64,000 bases of DNA from an uncultured Muribaculaceae bacterium (GTDB lineage Bacteria > Bacteroidota > Bacteroidia > Bacteroidales > Muribaculaceae), in contig CAJTXL010000001.1 of NCBI GenBank assembly GCA_910583525.1, positions 62,001 to 126,000 on the forward strand. The letters are read 5' to 3'. This document shows positions 1 to 8,193 of this stretch, piece by piece; position 1 is the first letter of the stretch; the number at the start of each line of letters is the position of its first letter. The notes below the pieces were generated by a model. The model did not search any database, was not told the DNA's origin, and was given only the letters and a program-made list of their open reading frames with translations. A program made the position numbers and the translations under genes.

Positions 1-136
1 TTTCCGAGTGGATTTTGAGGTGCAAAGAGAGAGTGTGACTGTGCCACATGACCGATGCGACAGCTCAAAAGACGCCGGAAAGACGCCGAAAGATTGACGC
101 AAGCCATAAATCACTTTCAATTTTAACATCAATAAA
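1..136. other. left edge, no assignable gene
   Basis: One frame is open from base 2 to a TGA at 95-97 and could be the 3' end of a gene that starts outside the window, but 31 codons are too few to assign. The rest is AT-rich leader leading into the promoter of the SulP gene. No tRNA or repeat is visible. Confidence 0.25.
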
Positions 137-144
137 TAAGTTTG
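137..144 (+). promoter_or_regulatory. -7 promoter element for the SulP gene
   Basis: TAAGTTTG fits the Bacteroidota -7 consensus TAnnTTTG and lies 40 bases before the ATG at 185. No clear -33 TTTG partner is seen, so the call is tentative. Confidence 0.45.
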
Positions 145-184
145 AATCACTTCAATATCACATTTCTAAGGTAAAGCAGATTTT

Positions 185-1927
185 ATGTCAATTATCAGCA
201 AACCCGGGATGGGTGCCGGGGCTACGGCAAAGGCTGTAGCCAAATCGGCCATCGATTTTCATCCCAAACTTTTCAGTGCGCTAAGGCACTACACCCCCGA
301 GCGGCTCAAAGCCGACATTACGGCCGGCATCGTAGTCGGCATCGTGGCTCTTCCATTGGCCATCGCATTCGGCATCGCCTCGGGCGTAAGTCCGACAATC
401 GGTCTTATCACGGCCATCATAGGCGGTTTTCTTGTTTCGTTTTTCGGGGGCAACTCGGTGCAGATTGGCGGTCCGACCGGTGCGTTCATCGTAATCGTAT
501 ATAATATCATCGCCCAATTCGGTCTTCACGGCCTTGCCATTGCCACATTTATGGCCGGAGTGATATTGGTGCTTATGGGCTTGTTCCGTTTAGGCACTAT
601 AATAAAATTCATACCTTATCCTATCGTCGTGGGCTTCACAGCCGGTATCGCCCTGACGATTTTCTCTACCCAGATTAACGATTTCCTGGGCTTGGGCCTG
701 CGTGACATTCCAGGCCAGTTCATTCCCAAATGGGGGCTTTACTTCCGTAGCCTCGGCAACATATCCTTGCCGACGCTTCTGACGGCTGTTGCCGCGTTGC
801 TCATCATTGTTGTAACGCCACGCATATCGAAGAGGCTTCCCGGCGCCTTGCTTGCCATCATCATAGTCACGGCGGCATCGTTTGCCATGGGGATGGCTTT
901 CGACTGGTATGATGTGGAAACCATCGGCGACCGTTTCGGCACAATGGCGACCGACATTCCGACGCCTCACGGCTTTACCCTCAACATGGCGACTATAAAC
1001 ATGCTCTTGCCTTCGGCATTCACCATTGCCGTGCTGGGCGCCATCGAGTCGTTGCTGTCGGCCACGGTAGCCGACGGTGTTACCGGCTCTCGCACCAACA
1101 GCAACACTGAGCTTATCGGGCAGGGCATCGCCAATATCGCAGTGCCGTTTTTCGGCGGCATCCCTGTCACGGGAGCTATCGCACGCACAATGACCAACAT
1201 CACAAACGGCGGACGCACGCCCGTGGCCGGTATCGTGCATGCGCTTGTGCTGTTGCTGATATTCCTTTTCGCCATGCCTCTTATCAACTATGTGCCTTTG
1301 GCTTGTTTGGCATCAGTGCTTATGGTCGTGGCATACAACATGAGCGGATGGCGTACGATTGTCGGTATTTTCCATGCGCCCAAAAGTGACATATCGGTTC
1401 TCTTGGTAACATTTTTTCTTACCGTAATCTTCGACCTCACAATCGCCATCGAAATAGGCCTGTTGCTTGCCGTGGTGCTCTTCATGCGGCGTGTTATGGA
1501 AAATACAGAGATAAAAGTGTATTCCGAGCAGCTCGATGTGGCCGAAGGCACCGACCTTACGCAGCACGAAGTGCTCGATGTCGCCAATGGCGTGAGCGTC
1601 TACGAAATCGACGGCCCGTTCTTCTTCGGCGTGGCAACCAAATTCGACGAACTGATGCGCTCGGCTCTTGCCGACAAACCCAAGGTGCGTATAATACGCA
1701 TGCGCAAGGTATCGTTTATCGATGCCACCGGCCTGCACAACCTGGAAATACTGATACGCTCGTCGCAGAACGAGGGCATACATGTCGTGCTGTCGGGCGT
1801 CAAAGACAATGTAAGGGCATCGCTCGAACAAGCCGGGATAGACAAGATGATAGGCGCCGACCACATCTGCGACCATATCACAAAAGCTGTCGTAATGGCA
1901 AACCGCATTGCGGCTGAAAGCCGGTAA
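185..1927 (+). CDS. SulP family inorganic anion transporter
   Basis: A 580-residue inner-membrane carrier of the SulP/SLC26 family, which moves sulfate, bicarbonate or related anions by symport or exchange. After about 40 N-terminal residues come the usual many hydrophobic helices, starting near residue 45 (GIVVGIVALPLAIAFGIASG), then a cytoplasmic STAS domain over roughly residues 450-570 with the typical SFIDATGLHNLE segment. The length matches the family. It is monocistronic: its own probable promoter lies at 137-144 and a strong hairpin terminator follows the stop. The transported ion cannot be told from sequence; bicarbonate and sulfate are the common alternatives. The start at 185 is the only ATG placed well before the first helix. 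Confidence 0.93.
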   Translation: MSIISKPGMGAGATAKAVAKSAIDFHPKLFSALRHYTPERLKADITAGIVVGIVALPLAIAFGIASGVSPTIGLITAIIGGFLVSFFGGNSVQIGGPTGAFIVIVYNIIAQFGLHGLAIATFMAGVILVLMGLFRLGTIIKFIPYPIVVGFTAGIALTIFSTQINDFLGLGLRDIPGQFIPKWGLYFRSLGNISLPTLLTAVAALLIIVVTPRISKRLPGALLAIIIVTAASFAMGMAFDWYDVETIGDRFGTMATDIPTPHGFTLNMATINMLLPSAFTIAVLGAIESLLSATVADGVTGSRTNSNTELIGQGIANIAVPFFGGIPVTGAIARTMTNITNGGRTPVAGIVHALVLLLIFLFAMPLINYVPLACLASVLMVVAYNMSGWRTIVGIFHAPKSDISVLLVTFFLTVIFDLTIAIEIGLLLAVVLFMRRVMENTEIKVYSEQLDVAEGTDLTQHEVLDVANGVSVYEIDGPFFFGVATKFDELMRSALADKPKVRIIRMRKVSFIDATGLHNLEILIRSSQNEGIHVVLSGVKDNVRASLEQAGIDKMIGADHICDHITKAVVMANRIAAESR

Positions 1928-1945
1928 TTGCGATTTCACAATACA

Positions 1946-1984
1946 ACAAACGGGCAAGCGGCGCCAGTCCGCTTGCCCGTTTGT
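1946..1984 (+). terminator. intrinsic terminator after the SulP gene
   Basis: A perfect 16-bp stem (ACAAACGGGCAAGCGG and its complement) with a 7-base loop starts 18 bases after the stop codon. The T-run after it is short, so it may act in both directions. Confidence 0.75.
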
Positions 1985-2133
1985 ATTAAGCTAAACCAGT
2001 TGCCTTTATTTTCGCATTCAGTACACAATTAGTACGATTCGATTGTTAATATCTGTGAGAACTGTTTTCACATTTGATTACGCCTCATTACCGTTGCATT
2101 ATCTGTGACAACATTAAAAATTCTCCAATATGA

Positions 2134-2149
2134 CAAAGGTCGACCTTTG
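2134..2149. repeat. perfect 16-base palindrome
   Basis: CAAAGGTCGACCTTTG is fully self-complementary without a loop. It lies 9 bases from the 3' end of the leftward hypothetical gene at 2158. It could be an operator, or a cruciform that helps end transcription. There is no adjacent T-run, so a standard terminator is less likely. The region 1985-2157 holds nothing else recognisable. Confidence 0.5.
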
Positions 2150-2157
2150 GAAGCCCA

Positions 2158-2925
2158 TTAATAATCCATAAGTTCTATGTCCGTAGGCTTCCCGTTCACA
2201 TCAAAATATATAAAAGCGATAGAACGCACACGCTCACCCCAACTATTTTTGTATGTAAAATTGTGCTTTACTACGTAACGCTTAGTCTGTGAACTTGAAT
2301 CCCAAATCGCTTCTTGCCAATTTCCACTGCCTTCATAGCTTGAAGGATTAATGAGTTGTGATTTAATAGCCATAATAGCTTCTACCTGACCTGCGCTTGT
2401 TAATTTCCCATTTTCAATTGTTTGGTCAGAATTTAATTTTCCAAAAAGTATTATGGTTCCGCCAATGATGAAAGTAAGTAAAAACTTTATGAGCCATTTA
2501 TTTCTTTCGTAAAAGCTCTCTTTGACCGTTATAATCTCACCGGACTGATGTGCTGTCAAATCAGTACGATTATCCATTGGACTTACTGCTTTGATAGCAA
2601 TAAGAATAGCAAGAGATGGCGATTGAACTCTGTCCACATAAGGTTTAAGGTCTGTTGTAGTAAATACAAGTACGTTACAGTAAGCATCATACAGAGCTTT
2701 TAAGGATATGCTGAACGGTTTATTGGTGGATTCCCTAATTCCGATTACTTTGTCGTTGGTGACTTGAATATTGGAATAGGCTATTCCGGTGATACTTGTT
2801 GCACTGTTGATTTGACCTATTGAATCAACAAACTCAGAGTAAGTGAGATTTCCATTTTTTATAAGATATGGCATGGCAGATAACTCTCCAATATTTAAAT
2901 TTGGAAATGGCTCCTTTCCAAACAT
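2158..2925 (-). CDS. hypothetical protein with one central membrane helix
   Basis: Not recognised. The open frame reaches back to an ATG at 3165, but a TAACTTTG promoter (3145-3152) and a strongly structured RNA (about 2935-3140) lie inside that extension, so the true start must be downstream. I give the ATG at 2925 (255 residues); the ATG at 2874, which opens MPYLIKNGNLTYSEF (238 residues), is equally plausible. From 2874 there is a soluble N-terminal half of about 130 residues, a helix WLIKFLLTFIIGGTIILFGKL, and a C-terminal domain of about 80 residues rich in aromatic and polar residues that ends ELMDY. The gene is visibly more AT-rich than its neighbours and stands alone between a terminator and a divergent permease gene. 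This suggests an acquired islet. No function is proposed. Confidence 0.7.
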   Translation of the reverse strand: MFGKEPFPNLNIGELSAMPYLIKNGNLTYSEFVDSIGQINSATSITGIAYSNIQVTNDKVIGIRESTNKPFSISLKALYDAYCNVLVFTTTDLKPYVDRVQSPSLAILIAIKAVSPMDNRTDLTAHQSGEIITVKESFYERNKWLIKFLLTFIIGGTIILFGKLNSDQTIENGKLTSAGQVEAIMAIKSQLINPSSYEGSGNWQEAIWDSSSQTKRYVVKHNFTYKNSWGERVRSIAFIYFDVNGKPTDIELMDY

Positions 2926-2934
2926 TAATGAACA

Positions 2935-3140
2935 AAAACGTGAGCCAACTATGCCACGTCTTAGTCGAAGGTCCTGAGAAAACCTATGTATGCAGATATG
3001 ACAACAACCGCCCACGCTATGCGTGAGAGCTATTATGCCAATCCTTGCATACAGTCTTAAATTTCTCAGGTTCTCGACTACAAGAAGAGCATAACGCTTC
3101 TGATAAATCCAAAATGTCGTGATGGGGCTACTCCCAATCA
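2935..3140 (-). ncRNA. structured RNA of about 200 nt, possibly 6S-like
   Basis: Read on the minus strand, nested helices form one long interrupted hairpin: 3089-3093 with 2950-2954; 3073-3080 with 2962-2969 (8 bp, one G-U); 3062-3070 with 2973-2981 (9 bp around CCTGAGAA); 3046-3053 with 2987-2994 (8 bp, TGCATACA); and a distal arm in which 3028-3036 pairs with 3001-3009 and 3021-3027 with 3011-3017 around an ATA loop. Several distal pairs are G-U on the minus strand but A-C mismatches on the plus strand, which favours minus-strand transcription. A consensus promoter sits just upstream, and a T-rich stretch (CGTTTTTGTTC) follows on the sense strand. A single long rod about 200 nt long resembles 6S RNA, and a Bacteroidota 6S family (6S-Flavo) is known; a leader of the downstream gene is the alternative. 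Ends are approximate. Confidence 0.6.
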
Positions 3141-3144
3141 ATTG

Positions 3145-3152
3145 CAAAGTTA
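3145..3152 (-). promoter_or_regulatory. -7 promoter element for the structured RNA
   Basis: On the minus strand this reads TAACTTTG, an exact TAnnTTTG match, with a TTG exactly 20 bases upstream inside ATTGACTTG. It lies within the over-extended hypothetical frame and sets the transcription start near 3140. Confidence 0.75.
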
Positions 3153-3287
3153 CAACTTTTTGCATTGCAAGTCAATATGGTGTGCAAAAAATAAGTTTGG
3201 TTTGGTTCTATATATAATATATAAACCGAACTAAACCTATAAAGATATGTGGGGCAAAAGAGAAATGCCTCGTTATTTATTCTTTTA

Positions 3288-3319
3288 TTTGGCATTGCAC
3301 TCGCTTATTCGTATTTTTG
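3288..3319 (+). promoter_or_regulatory. -33/-7 promoter of the FtsX-like permease gene
   Basis: TTTG at 3288-3291, a spacer of 20 bases, then TATTTTTG at 3312-3319: both boxes match the Bacteroidota sigma-70-type consensus. Only 8 bases separate the -7 box from the ATG at 3328, so the transcript should have almost no leader. Confidence 0.75.
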
Positions 3320-3327
3320 TACCCACA

Positions 3328-4584
3328 ATGAAAGTCAGCCATTGGATATCAAGAAAGCTTCGTCTGAGCAGCGACGGCACGGGGAGCCCGGCCGCCGTCA
3401 CTATCGCTGTCGCCGGTGTGGCCTTGGCTGTCGTAGTCATGGAACTGACGCTCGGCATAGTCGCCGGTTTCAAAGACGGCATACGTTCGAAGCTGATGGG
3501 CTTTGACGCACAAGTGTCGGTAGAGGCGCCGTTGGGCAACAATTCTTATATGGAGCGTCCCGACAGACTGAGTCTTTCCGCGAGGCTTGATACTATAGTA
3601 CGCTCAGTCTTACCTGCCGATGCCGAGTTGCGTCTTACAATACGGCAGCCGGGTATGCTCAAAACAGATGAAAATTTTCAGGGTGTGATATATGTGGGGC
3701 AGAGCACACCATCAAGTTTCGACTTCGAAAAAGCCAATATCGTAGAAGGAGAGTGGCCAGATTTTTCTGCTGACAGCTGCGACAATAAAATAGTAATATC
3801 CAAAACGTTGGCATCGACGCTCGGACTTGCCCTCGGCGACAAGGTCTACTCGACCTTTGTTATAGACGGTGCCGTGAAAATCCGTCGTCATACGGTGGCG
3901 GCCTTATATCTATCGAATTTTGGCGAATACGACAATACAATCGTCTACGCGTCGCTTGCCGCGCTCCAACGGGTGGCAGGCATGGACAGTGTGAGCGGCA
4001 ACCGCATCGACATACGCGGCATAAAGGCTTCGAACATTGAAGAAACTGCCAACCGTCTTCAGCAGACATTGCTGTCGGCAGTGGCGACAAGAGAACTTGA
4101 CGAATATTATCCGGTAAACGACATCACCCGTTCGGGTGCCTTGTATTTCAATTGGCTCGCACTTCTCGACACCAATGTGACTGTCATATTTATTCTCATG
4201 CTTGCCGTGGCCGGATTTACGCTTGTGTCAAGTCTTTTCATTTTAATTCTCGAACGCGTCAGGATGATAGGCATACTCCGTTCGATAGGTTCGGGAAAGC
4301 CTCTCGTACGTGGCATTTTCGTAGATATGGGCATGCGTCTTGTAGGCCGCGGCCTGCTTTTGGGCAATGTCATAGGACTGGGCTTGCTGTTTGCCGAACG
4401 TTATATGCCGTTCATGCCGCTCGACCCACAGATGTACTATCTGTCGTATGTGCCTGTCACGATAAACCCGTGGGCTTTGCTTGCCCTCAATGCCGGTGTT
4501 GTGGCCGTTTCGGCGCTGATACTTCTGATACCGGCATCTGTCGCCGCAGCCACCGACCCGGCGAAAGCCGTAGCGAGCGAATAG
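3328..4584 (+). CDS. FtsX/LolC-type ABC transporter permease
   Basis: A 418-residue permease of the FtsX/MacB/LolC-E group: an N-terminal helix (near residues 25-50, VAGVALAVVVMELTLGIVAG), a large periplasmic domain (about 55-270), then three helices with the FtsX signature in the last 140 residues. LolC/E proteins pass lipoproteins from the inner membrane to LolA. No ATPase gene is adjacent, so it would have to work with an ATPase encoded elsewhere. The open frame starts at 3247, but the promoter at 3288-3319 lies inside that extension. The start is therefore the ATG at 3328 (MKVSHWISRKLRLS), which also gives the usual short cytoplasmic N-terminus. The substrate is not known. Confidence 0.85.
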   Translation: MKVSHWISRKLRLSSDGTGSPAAVTIAVAGVALAVVVMELTLGIVAGFKDGIRSKLMGFDAQVSVEAPLGNNSYMERPDRLSLSARLDTIVRSVLPADAELRLTIRQPGMLKTDENFQGVIYVGQSTPSSFDFEKANIVEGEWPDFSADSCDNKIVISKTLASTLGLALGDKVYSTFVIDGAVKIRRHTVAALYLSNFGEYDNTIVYASLAALQRVAGMDSVSGNRIDIRGIKASNIEETANRLQQTLLSAVATRELDEYYPVNDITRSGALYFNWLALLDTNVTVIFILMLAVAGFTLVSSLFILILERVRMIGILRSIGSGKPLVRGIFVDMGMRLVGRGLLLGNVIGLGLLFAERYMPFMPLDPQMYYLSYVPVTINPWALLALNAGVVAVSALILLIPASVAAATDPAKAVASE

Positions 4585-4665
4585 AAAACCTAACTTTTCT
4601 ACGACACAATTGTTAAATAAATATATCGACGTTGGCGACAGCCGTTCACTAACGGTAAAATTCAT

Positions 4666-4673
4666 TACTTTTG
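4666..4673 (+). promoter_or_regulatory. -7 promoter element of rsfS-ftsH
   Basis: TACTTTTG matches TAnnTTTG and lies 24 bases before the rsfS ATG. A clear -33 box is not seen. It would drive rsfS and ftsH together. Confidence 0.65.
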
Positions 4674-4697
4674 CACTATATATATTTAAATTGACTA

Positions 4698-5060
4698 ATG
4701 AGCCAAGAAACGACAGACCTAAAGAAACTCATCATAGAAGGCATTCACGAACGCAAAGGCCACGGTGTTACAATTGTCGACATGTCGGCAATAGAATCGG
4801 CCGCCACACCTCTTTTTATAATAGCCGAAGGTAATTCCACAACCCAGACGGCGGCCATTGCCGACGCTGTCGAAGAATATGTAAGAAAAGCTTCGGGCAT
4901 AAAGCCGTTCGCAATTGACGGCGCAGACAGCGGTGACTGGGTGATTATGGATTACGGCGACACATGGGTGCACATTTTCATACCACAGGTGCGTCAGCGC
5001 TACAATCTCGAAGAATTGTGGAGCGACGCCGTCATTAAGAATATTCCGGACCTTGATTAA
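4698..5060 (+). CDS. rsfS: ribosome silencing factor RsfS
   Basis: A 120-residue member of the RsfS/Iojap family, which binds ribosomal protein L14 and blocks joining of the subunits during starvation. Family features visible are the DxVEExVRKASG helix, the WVIMDYGDTWVHIF core strand block near residues 75-90, and the C-terminal YNLEELW motif. Length is normal. It starts 24 bases after a good -7 box and ends 12 bases before ftsH, so the two are very probably co-transcribed, an order common in Bacteroidota. Confidence 0.95.
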   Translation: MSQETTDLKKLIIEGIHERKGHGVTIVDMSAIESAATPLFIIAEGNSTTQTAAIADAVEEYVRKASGIKPFAIDGADSGDWVIMDYGDTWVHIFIPQVRQRYNLEELWSDAVIKNIPDLD

Positions 5061-5072
5061 TCCATCACAGCA

Positions 5073-7082
5073 ATGCCAGCATTACCGCCAAACAATAATC
5101 CCGACAATAAGAAAAATCCGTTCCGCTTTAACCTATGGTGGATGTATGCCATAGTGCTCCTGTTCTTAGGCGGCATTTTTTATTTTGACACCAATTCGGT
5201 GACAAAGAAGGTAAATTACAGCACATTCGAACGATATGTCGAAGTCGACCACGGCATTACCAAGATTGTAGTCTTCTCCGATAAGAAACTCGTTGAAGGC
5301 TACCTCAGCGACTCACTTGCAAATGCTTTGTTCAGCGGCAGCAATTATGTTCCGGGCAGAGGTGTGGCAGCTAAGGTCGAAGCCAACATCCCTTCGGCCG
5401 ACAAACTGTCGGAAAAGATTGAAATCTGGCGCTCGACAGGCGCTTTTACGGGCGATGTGGAGTTTGAACAGAGCAGTCCGTTTGCCGGCCTTCTTTGGTC
5501 GATATTGCCGTTCGCGCTCTTCATAGGCGTGTGGATTTTCCTCATGCGACGTATGTCCGGCGGCGGCGCCGCCGGTGGGGGCGGAGGCATTTTCAGCGTC
5601 GGCAAATCGAAAGCCATGCTTTTCGACAAAAACAACGCCGACAAAGTGACGTTCCGTGACGTTGCCGGACTTAGTGAGGCCAAGACGGAGATTGAAGAAA
5701 TCGTCGAATTCCTCAAAAATCCGAAGCGATATACCAATCTCGGCGGAAAAATACCGAAAGGAGCACTTCTTGTAGGCCCTCCCGGAACAGGCAAAACGCT
5801 GCTTGCCAAGGCCGTAGCCGGGGAAGCCGATGTGCCTTTCTTCTCGATGTCGGGCAGCGACTTCGTGGAGATGTTTGTCGGAGTAGGAGCTTCGCGTGTG
5901 CGTGACCTGTTCCGTCAGGCCAAAGAAAAAGCGCCGTGCATAGTCTTCATCGACGAAATCGATGCAGTGGGCCGTGCACGAGGCAAGAATGCCGCAATGG
6001 GTGGCAATGACGAGCGCGAGAACACTCTTAACCAGCTGCTTACCGAAATGGACGGTTTCGGAACCAACAGCGGCGTGATAATTCTTGCCGCTACAAACCG
6101 TGCCGACATACTCGACAAGGCTCTTATGCGTGCCGGCCGCTTCGACAGACAGATATATGTAGACCTTCCCGACTTGCCCGACCGAGTGGAAATATTCAAG
6201 GTGCATCTGCGCAAGATTAAAACGGCTCCCGACCTCGATGTCGAACTTTTGGCAAGACAGACACCCGGATTCTCGGGTGCGGATATCGCCAACGTATGCA
6301 ACGAGGCCGCACTCATCGCGGCACGCTACAATAAGGAATTTGTAAGCAAAGACGATTTCAATGCGGCCGTAGACCGTATAATAGGCGGTCTTGAGAAACG
6401 CAACAAGATACTAACCGTAGAAGAGAAACAGTCGATTGCCATCCATGAAGCCGGCCACGCCACGGTATCCTGGCATCTCCGTTACGGCAATCCGCTTGTC
6501 AAGGTAACCATAGTGCCACGTGGCAAAGCACTCGGAGCGGCATGGTATCTGCCTGAAGAACGGCAGATTGTGCCTTCGCAGGTGTTGCTTGACGACATCT
6601 GTTCGCTGCTTGGCGGACGTGCAGCGGAAGAGCTTTTCCTGGGACATATATCGACCGGAGCTGCAAACGACCTCGAACGTGTCACCAAACAGGCGTATGC
6701 CATGGTGGTATATTACGGCATGAGCGACAAGCTGCCTAACCTCAGTTACTACGACTCCACGGGTCAAAACAGCATGTTCACCAACCCGTACAGTGATGAC
6801 CGAGCCAAAGTGATAGACCAGGAAGTGTCGAGAATAATATCGGAGCAGTACGAGAGGGCAAAGTCCATTTTACGGGAGTATGCCGAAGGACACCACCAAT
6901 TGGCTGACACCTTGATTACAAGAGAGGTGATTTATACAGAAGATGTGAAACGGATATTCGGCCCTCGCCAATGGACTTCGCGAACCGACGAGCTGTTCGG
7001 ACATAAAGACGATGATAAAAATGAACCGACGCCGCCACCTATAGATGTTGATGCGGTAGAAGTGAAAGGCGAAGAAAAATAA
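5073..7082 (+). CDS. ftsH: ATP-dependent zinc metalloprotease FtsH
   Basis: A 669-residue membrane-anchored AAA+ protease that degrades unneeded and misassembled membrane proteins. Order: helix 1 (about residues 23-42), a periplasmic domain, helix 2 near 145-165 followed by a glycine-rich linker, an AAA domain with Walker A GPPGTGKT near residue 236 and Walker B FIDEID, the second region of homology, and an M41 peptidase domain with the zinc motif HEAGH near residue 459. The C-terminal tail is acidic and proline-rich (DDDKNEPTPPP). It lies 12 bases after rsfS and is closed by a strong intrinsic terminator. Nothing suggests loss of activity. Confidence 0.98.
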   Translation: MPALPPNNNPDNKKNPFRFNLWWMYAIVLLFLGGIFYFDTNSVTKKVNYSTFERYVEVDHGITKIVVFSDKKLVEGYLSDSLANALFSGSNYVPGRGVAAKVEANIPSADKLSEKIEIWRSTGAFTGDVEFEQSSPFAGLLWSILPFALFIGVWIFLMRRMSGGGAAGGGGGIFSVGKSKAMLFDKNNADKVTFRDVAGLSEAKTEIEEIVEFLKNPKRYTNLGGKIPKGALLVGPPGTGKTLLAKAVAGEADVPFFSMSGSDFVEMFVGVGASRVRDLFRQAKEKAPCIVFIDEIDAVGRARGKNAAMGGNDERENTLNQLLTEMDGFGTNSGVIILAATNRADILDKALMRAGRFDRQIYVDLPDLPDRVEIFKVHLRKIKTAPDLDVELLARQTPGFSGADIANVCNEAALIAARYNKEFVSKDDFNAAVDRIIGGLEKRNKILTVEEKQSIAIHEAGHATVSWHLRYGNPLVKVTIVPRGKALGAAWYLPEERQIVPSQVLLDDICSLLGGRAAEELFLGHISTGAANDLERVTKQAYAMVVYYGMSDKLPNLSYYDSTGQNSMFTNPYSDDRAKVIDQEVSRIISEQYERAKSILREYAEGHHQLADTLITREVIYTEDVKRIFGPRQWTSRTDELFGHKDDDKNEPTPPPIDVDAVEVKGEEK

Positions 7083-8186
7083 AAAAACGAACACCCTCAG
7101 CAAGCAGATTGTATGAGGGTGTTCGTTTTTTTTATGAAAAAGGATGGAAACGGCGCCCGGCGCGGCCGTTTTCTCTCCCTGTCGGTGTGTACGCATTGTC
7201 GGGCCGGCTCTTGGTCCGGCTGCACGGCTTGGCCTCTTCCTTGTTAGACATAAGAACAAAAGGGACTGAAGTTCTTTGACAGAAAGACATAAGTTTCCTG
7301 AAAGGACATAGTGGTCTTTTTTTTGAGATGCCGTAAGGACTTTAAAGTTTTTAAGGTCTGTAAGGTCTTTAGGGTCGGTGTCTCGGGCCTTCTGCTGTCT
7401 TGGGCTGATGCGTGGGCAGTATGTCAATGTTCGCGGTTTGTTTTTGTCACCGTTTTCGCTTTTGGCGGCGGAGGTGGCGGCCCGCTTCGTTGAGGGTGGA
7501 TGGGAGCTTGCGGTGCCGCTTGCGTTGTTGCCGGTGGGGCTTTCCTTGGGAATGTTCCCACATTGTTTGCATTGCCGGGGCGGCGGCACCTCGGTGAGGG
7601 TGTATAGGGTGGGTTGCGGTATGTCGGGGGCCGGATAGAGGTAGGCGTCGCGGCCTACGACGGGGAGGTAGATGGGGGCGGAGGTGGAGACTTTGGCGAT
7701 GACGGCGCAGTGGGGCGCCGGAAGGACGGTGCCGGCGACGACGGCGTTGATGCGGCGCTGGTATTGGTAGTTGGTGTCTTCGACGTGCGACATGCGGTCG
7801 GCGTCGAGGATGAGGTAGACGCAGATGTCGCGGCCGCGGATGTGGTCGACGACGCGGCCTGATGTGCAGGATGCGTCTTTGGGCATGTGGGCGTGTGCGA
7901 GCTCACGTGCCTGTGAGCGCCTGGGCATGATGAGGGCTGTGGGGAGCTTGGGGTAGATTGCCGAGGCGAGGTAGCGGACGTAGTCGGCCAGGATGGCGTG
8001 GAGTTTGTCGTCGTGGCTGATGATGAGTGTCCGCAGGCCTGTGGGGGTGTTGTGGCGGCGGTACTCGAGTGCTTCGATGAGGCATGCTTCGCGGCGCGTG
8101 AGGAGCCGTCCGAGCCATCGGCGGAAGCGGCCGAGGTAGGGACGTGGCGGTATGGGGTGGCGGCGTGTGTGCTGGAGCAGTCTCAT
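6870..8186 (-). CDS. orphan GC-rich protein of unknown function; 3' end unreliable
   Basis: Not recognised. From the ATG at 8186 the first 230-280 codons look strongly coding: the third base is overwhelmingly C or G, and the protein is balanced, with segments such as TGLRTLIISHDDKLHAILAD and GRDICVYLILDADRM and a Cys-pair RQCKQCGN near residue 205. After about residue 215 it becomes low-complexity (Ser, Ala, Lys, Pro). After about 265 it runs through A/T-rich repeats, the ftsH terminator and 213 bases antisense to ftsH before a stop appears at 6870. The C-terminal part is therefore probably not real protein; a frameshift or a lost stop is likely. A consensus promoter lies 7 bases upstream of the ATG, which supports real expression. 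No homologue comes to mind, and no domain assignment is offered. Confidence 0.45.
   Translation of the reverse strand: MRLLQHTRRHPIPPRPYLGRFRRWLGRLLTRREACLIEALEYRRHNTPTGLRTLIISHDDKLHAILADYVRYLASAIYPKLPTALIMPRRSQARELAHAHMPKDASCTSGRVVDHIRGRDICVYLILDADRMSHVEDTNYQYQRRINAVVAGTVLPAPHCAVIAKVSTSAPIYLPVVGRDAYLYPAPDIPQPTLYTLTEVPPPRQCKQCGNIPKESPTGNNASGTASSHPPSTKRAATSAAKSENGDKNKPRTLTYCPRISPRQQKARDTDPKDLTDLKNFKVLTASQKKDHYVLSGNLCLSVKELQSLLFLCLTRKRPSRAAGPRAGPTMRTHRQGEKTAAPGAVSILFHKKNEHPHTICLLRVFVFLFFFAFHFYRINIYRWRRRFIFIIVFMSEQLVGSRSPLARAEYPFHIFCINHLSCNQGVSQLVVSFGILP
7087..7133 (+). terminator. intrinsic terminator of rsfS-ftsH
   Basis: A 13-bp perfect stem (ACGAACACCCTCA at 7087-7099 with its complement at 7114-7126) is followed by eight Ts. 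It starts 4 bases after the ftsH stop. Confidence 0.93.
7148..7171. repeat. GC-rich inverted repeat downstream of ftsH
   Basis: AAACG-GCGCC-C-GGCGC-GGC-CGTTT forms a compact stem with a 3-base bulge, followed by TCTCTCC. A second, weaker inverted repeat (GCCGG/CCGGC) lies near 7202-7219. They may back up the ftsH terminator or form the 3' end of the leftward transcript from 8186. Confidence 0.35.
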
Positions 8187-8193
8187 CGTGGCG

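Noticed and set aside
2935..3140. retron-type or CRISPR-type RNA
   Set aside because: No reverse transcriptase or cas gene is adjacent and there are no regularly spaced repeats.
2926..3165. N-terminal extension of the hypothetical protein to the ATG at 3165
   Set aside because: A consensus promoter and a multi-helix RNA lie in this stretch, so it cannot be the start of the protein made from that promoter.
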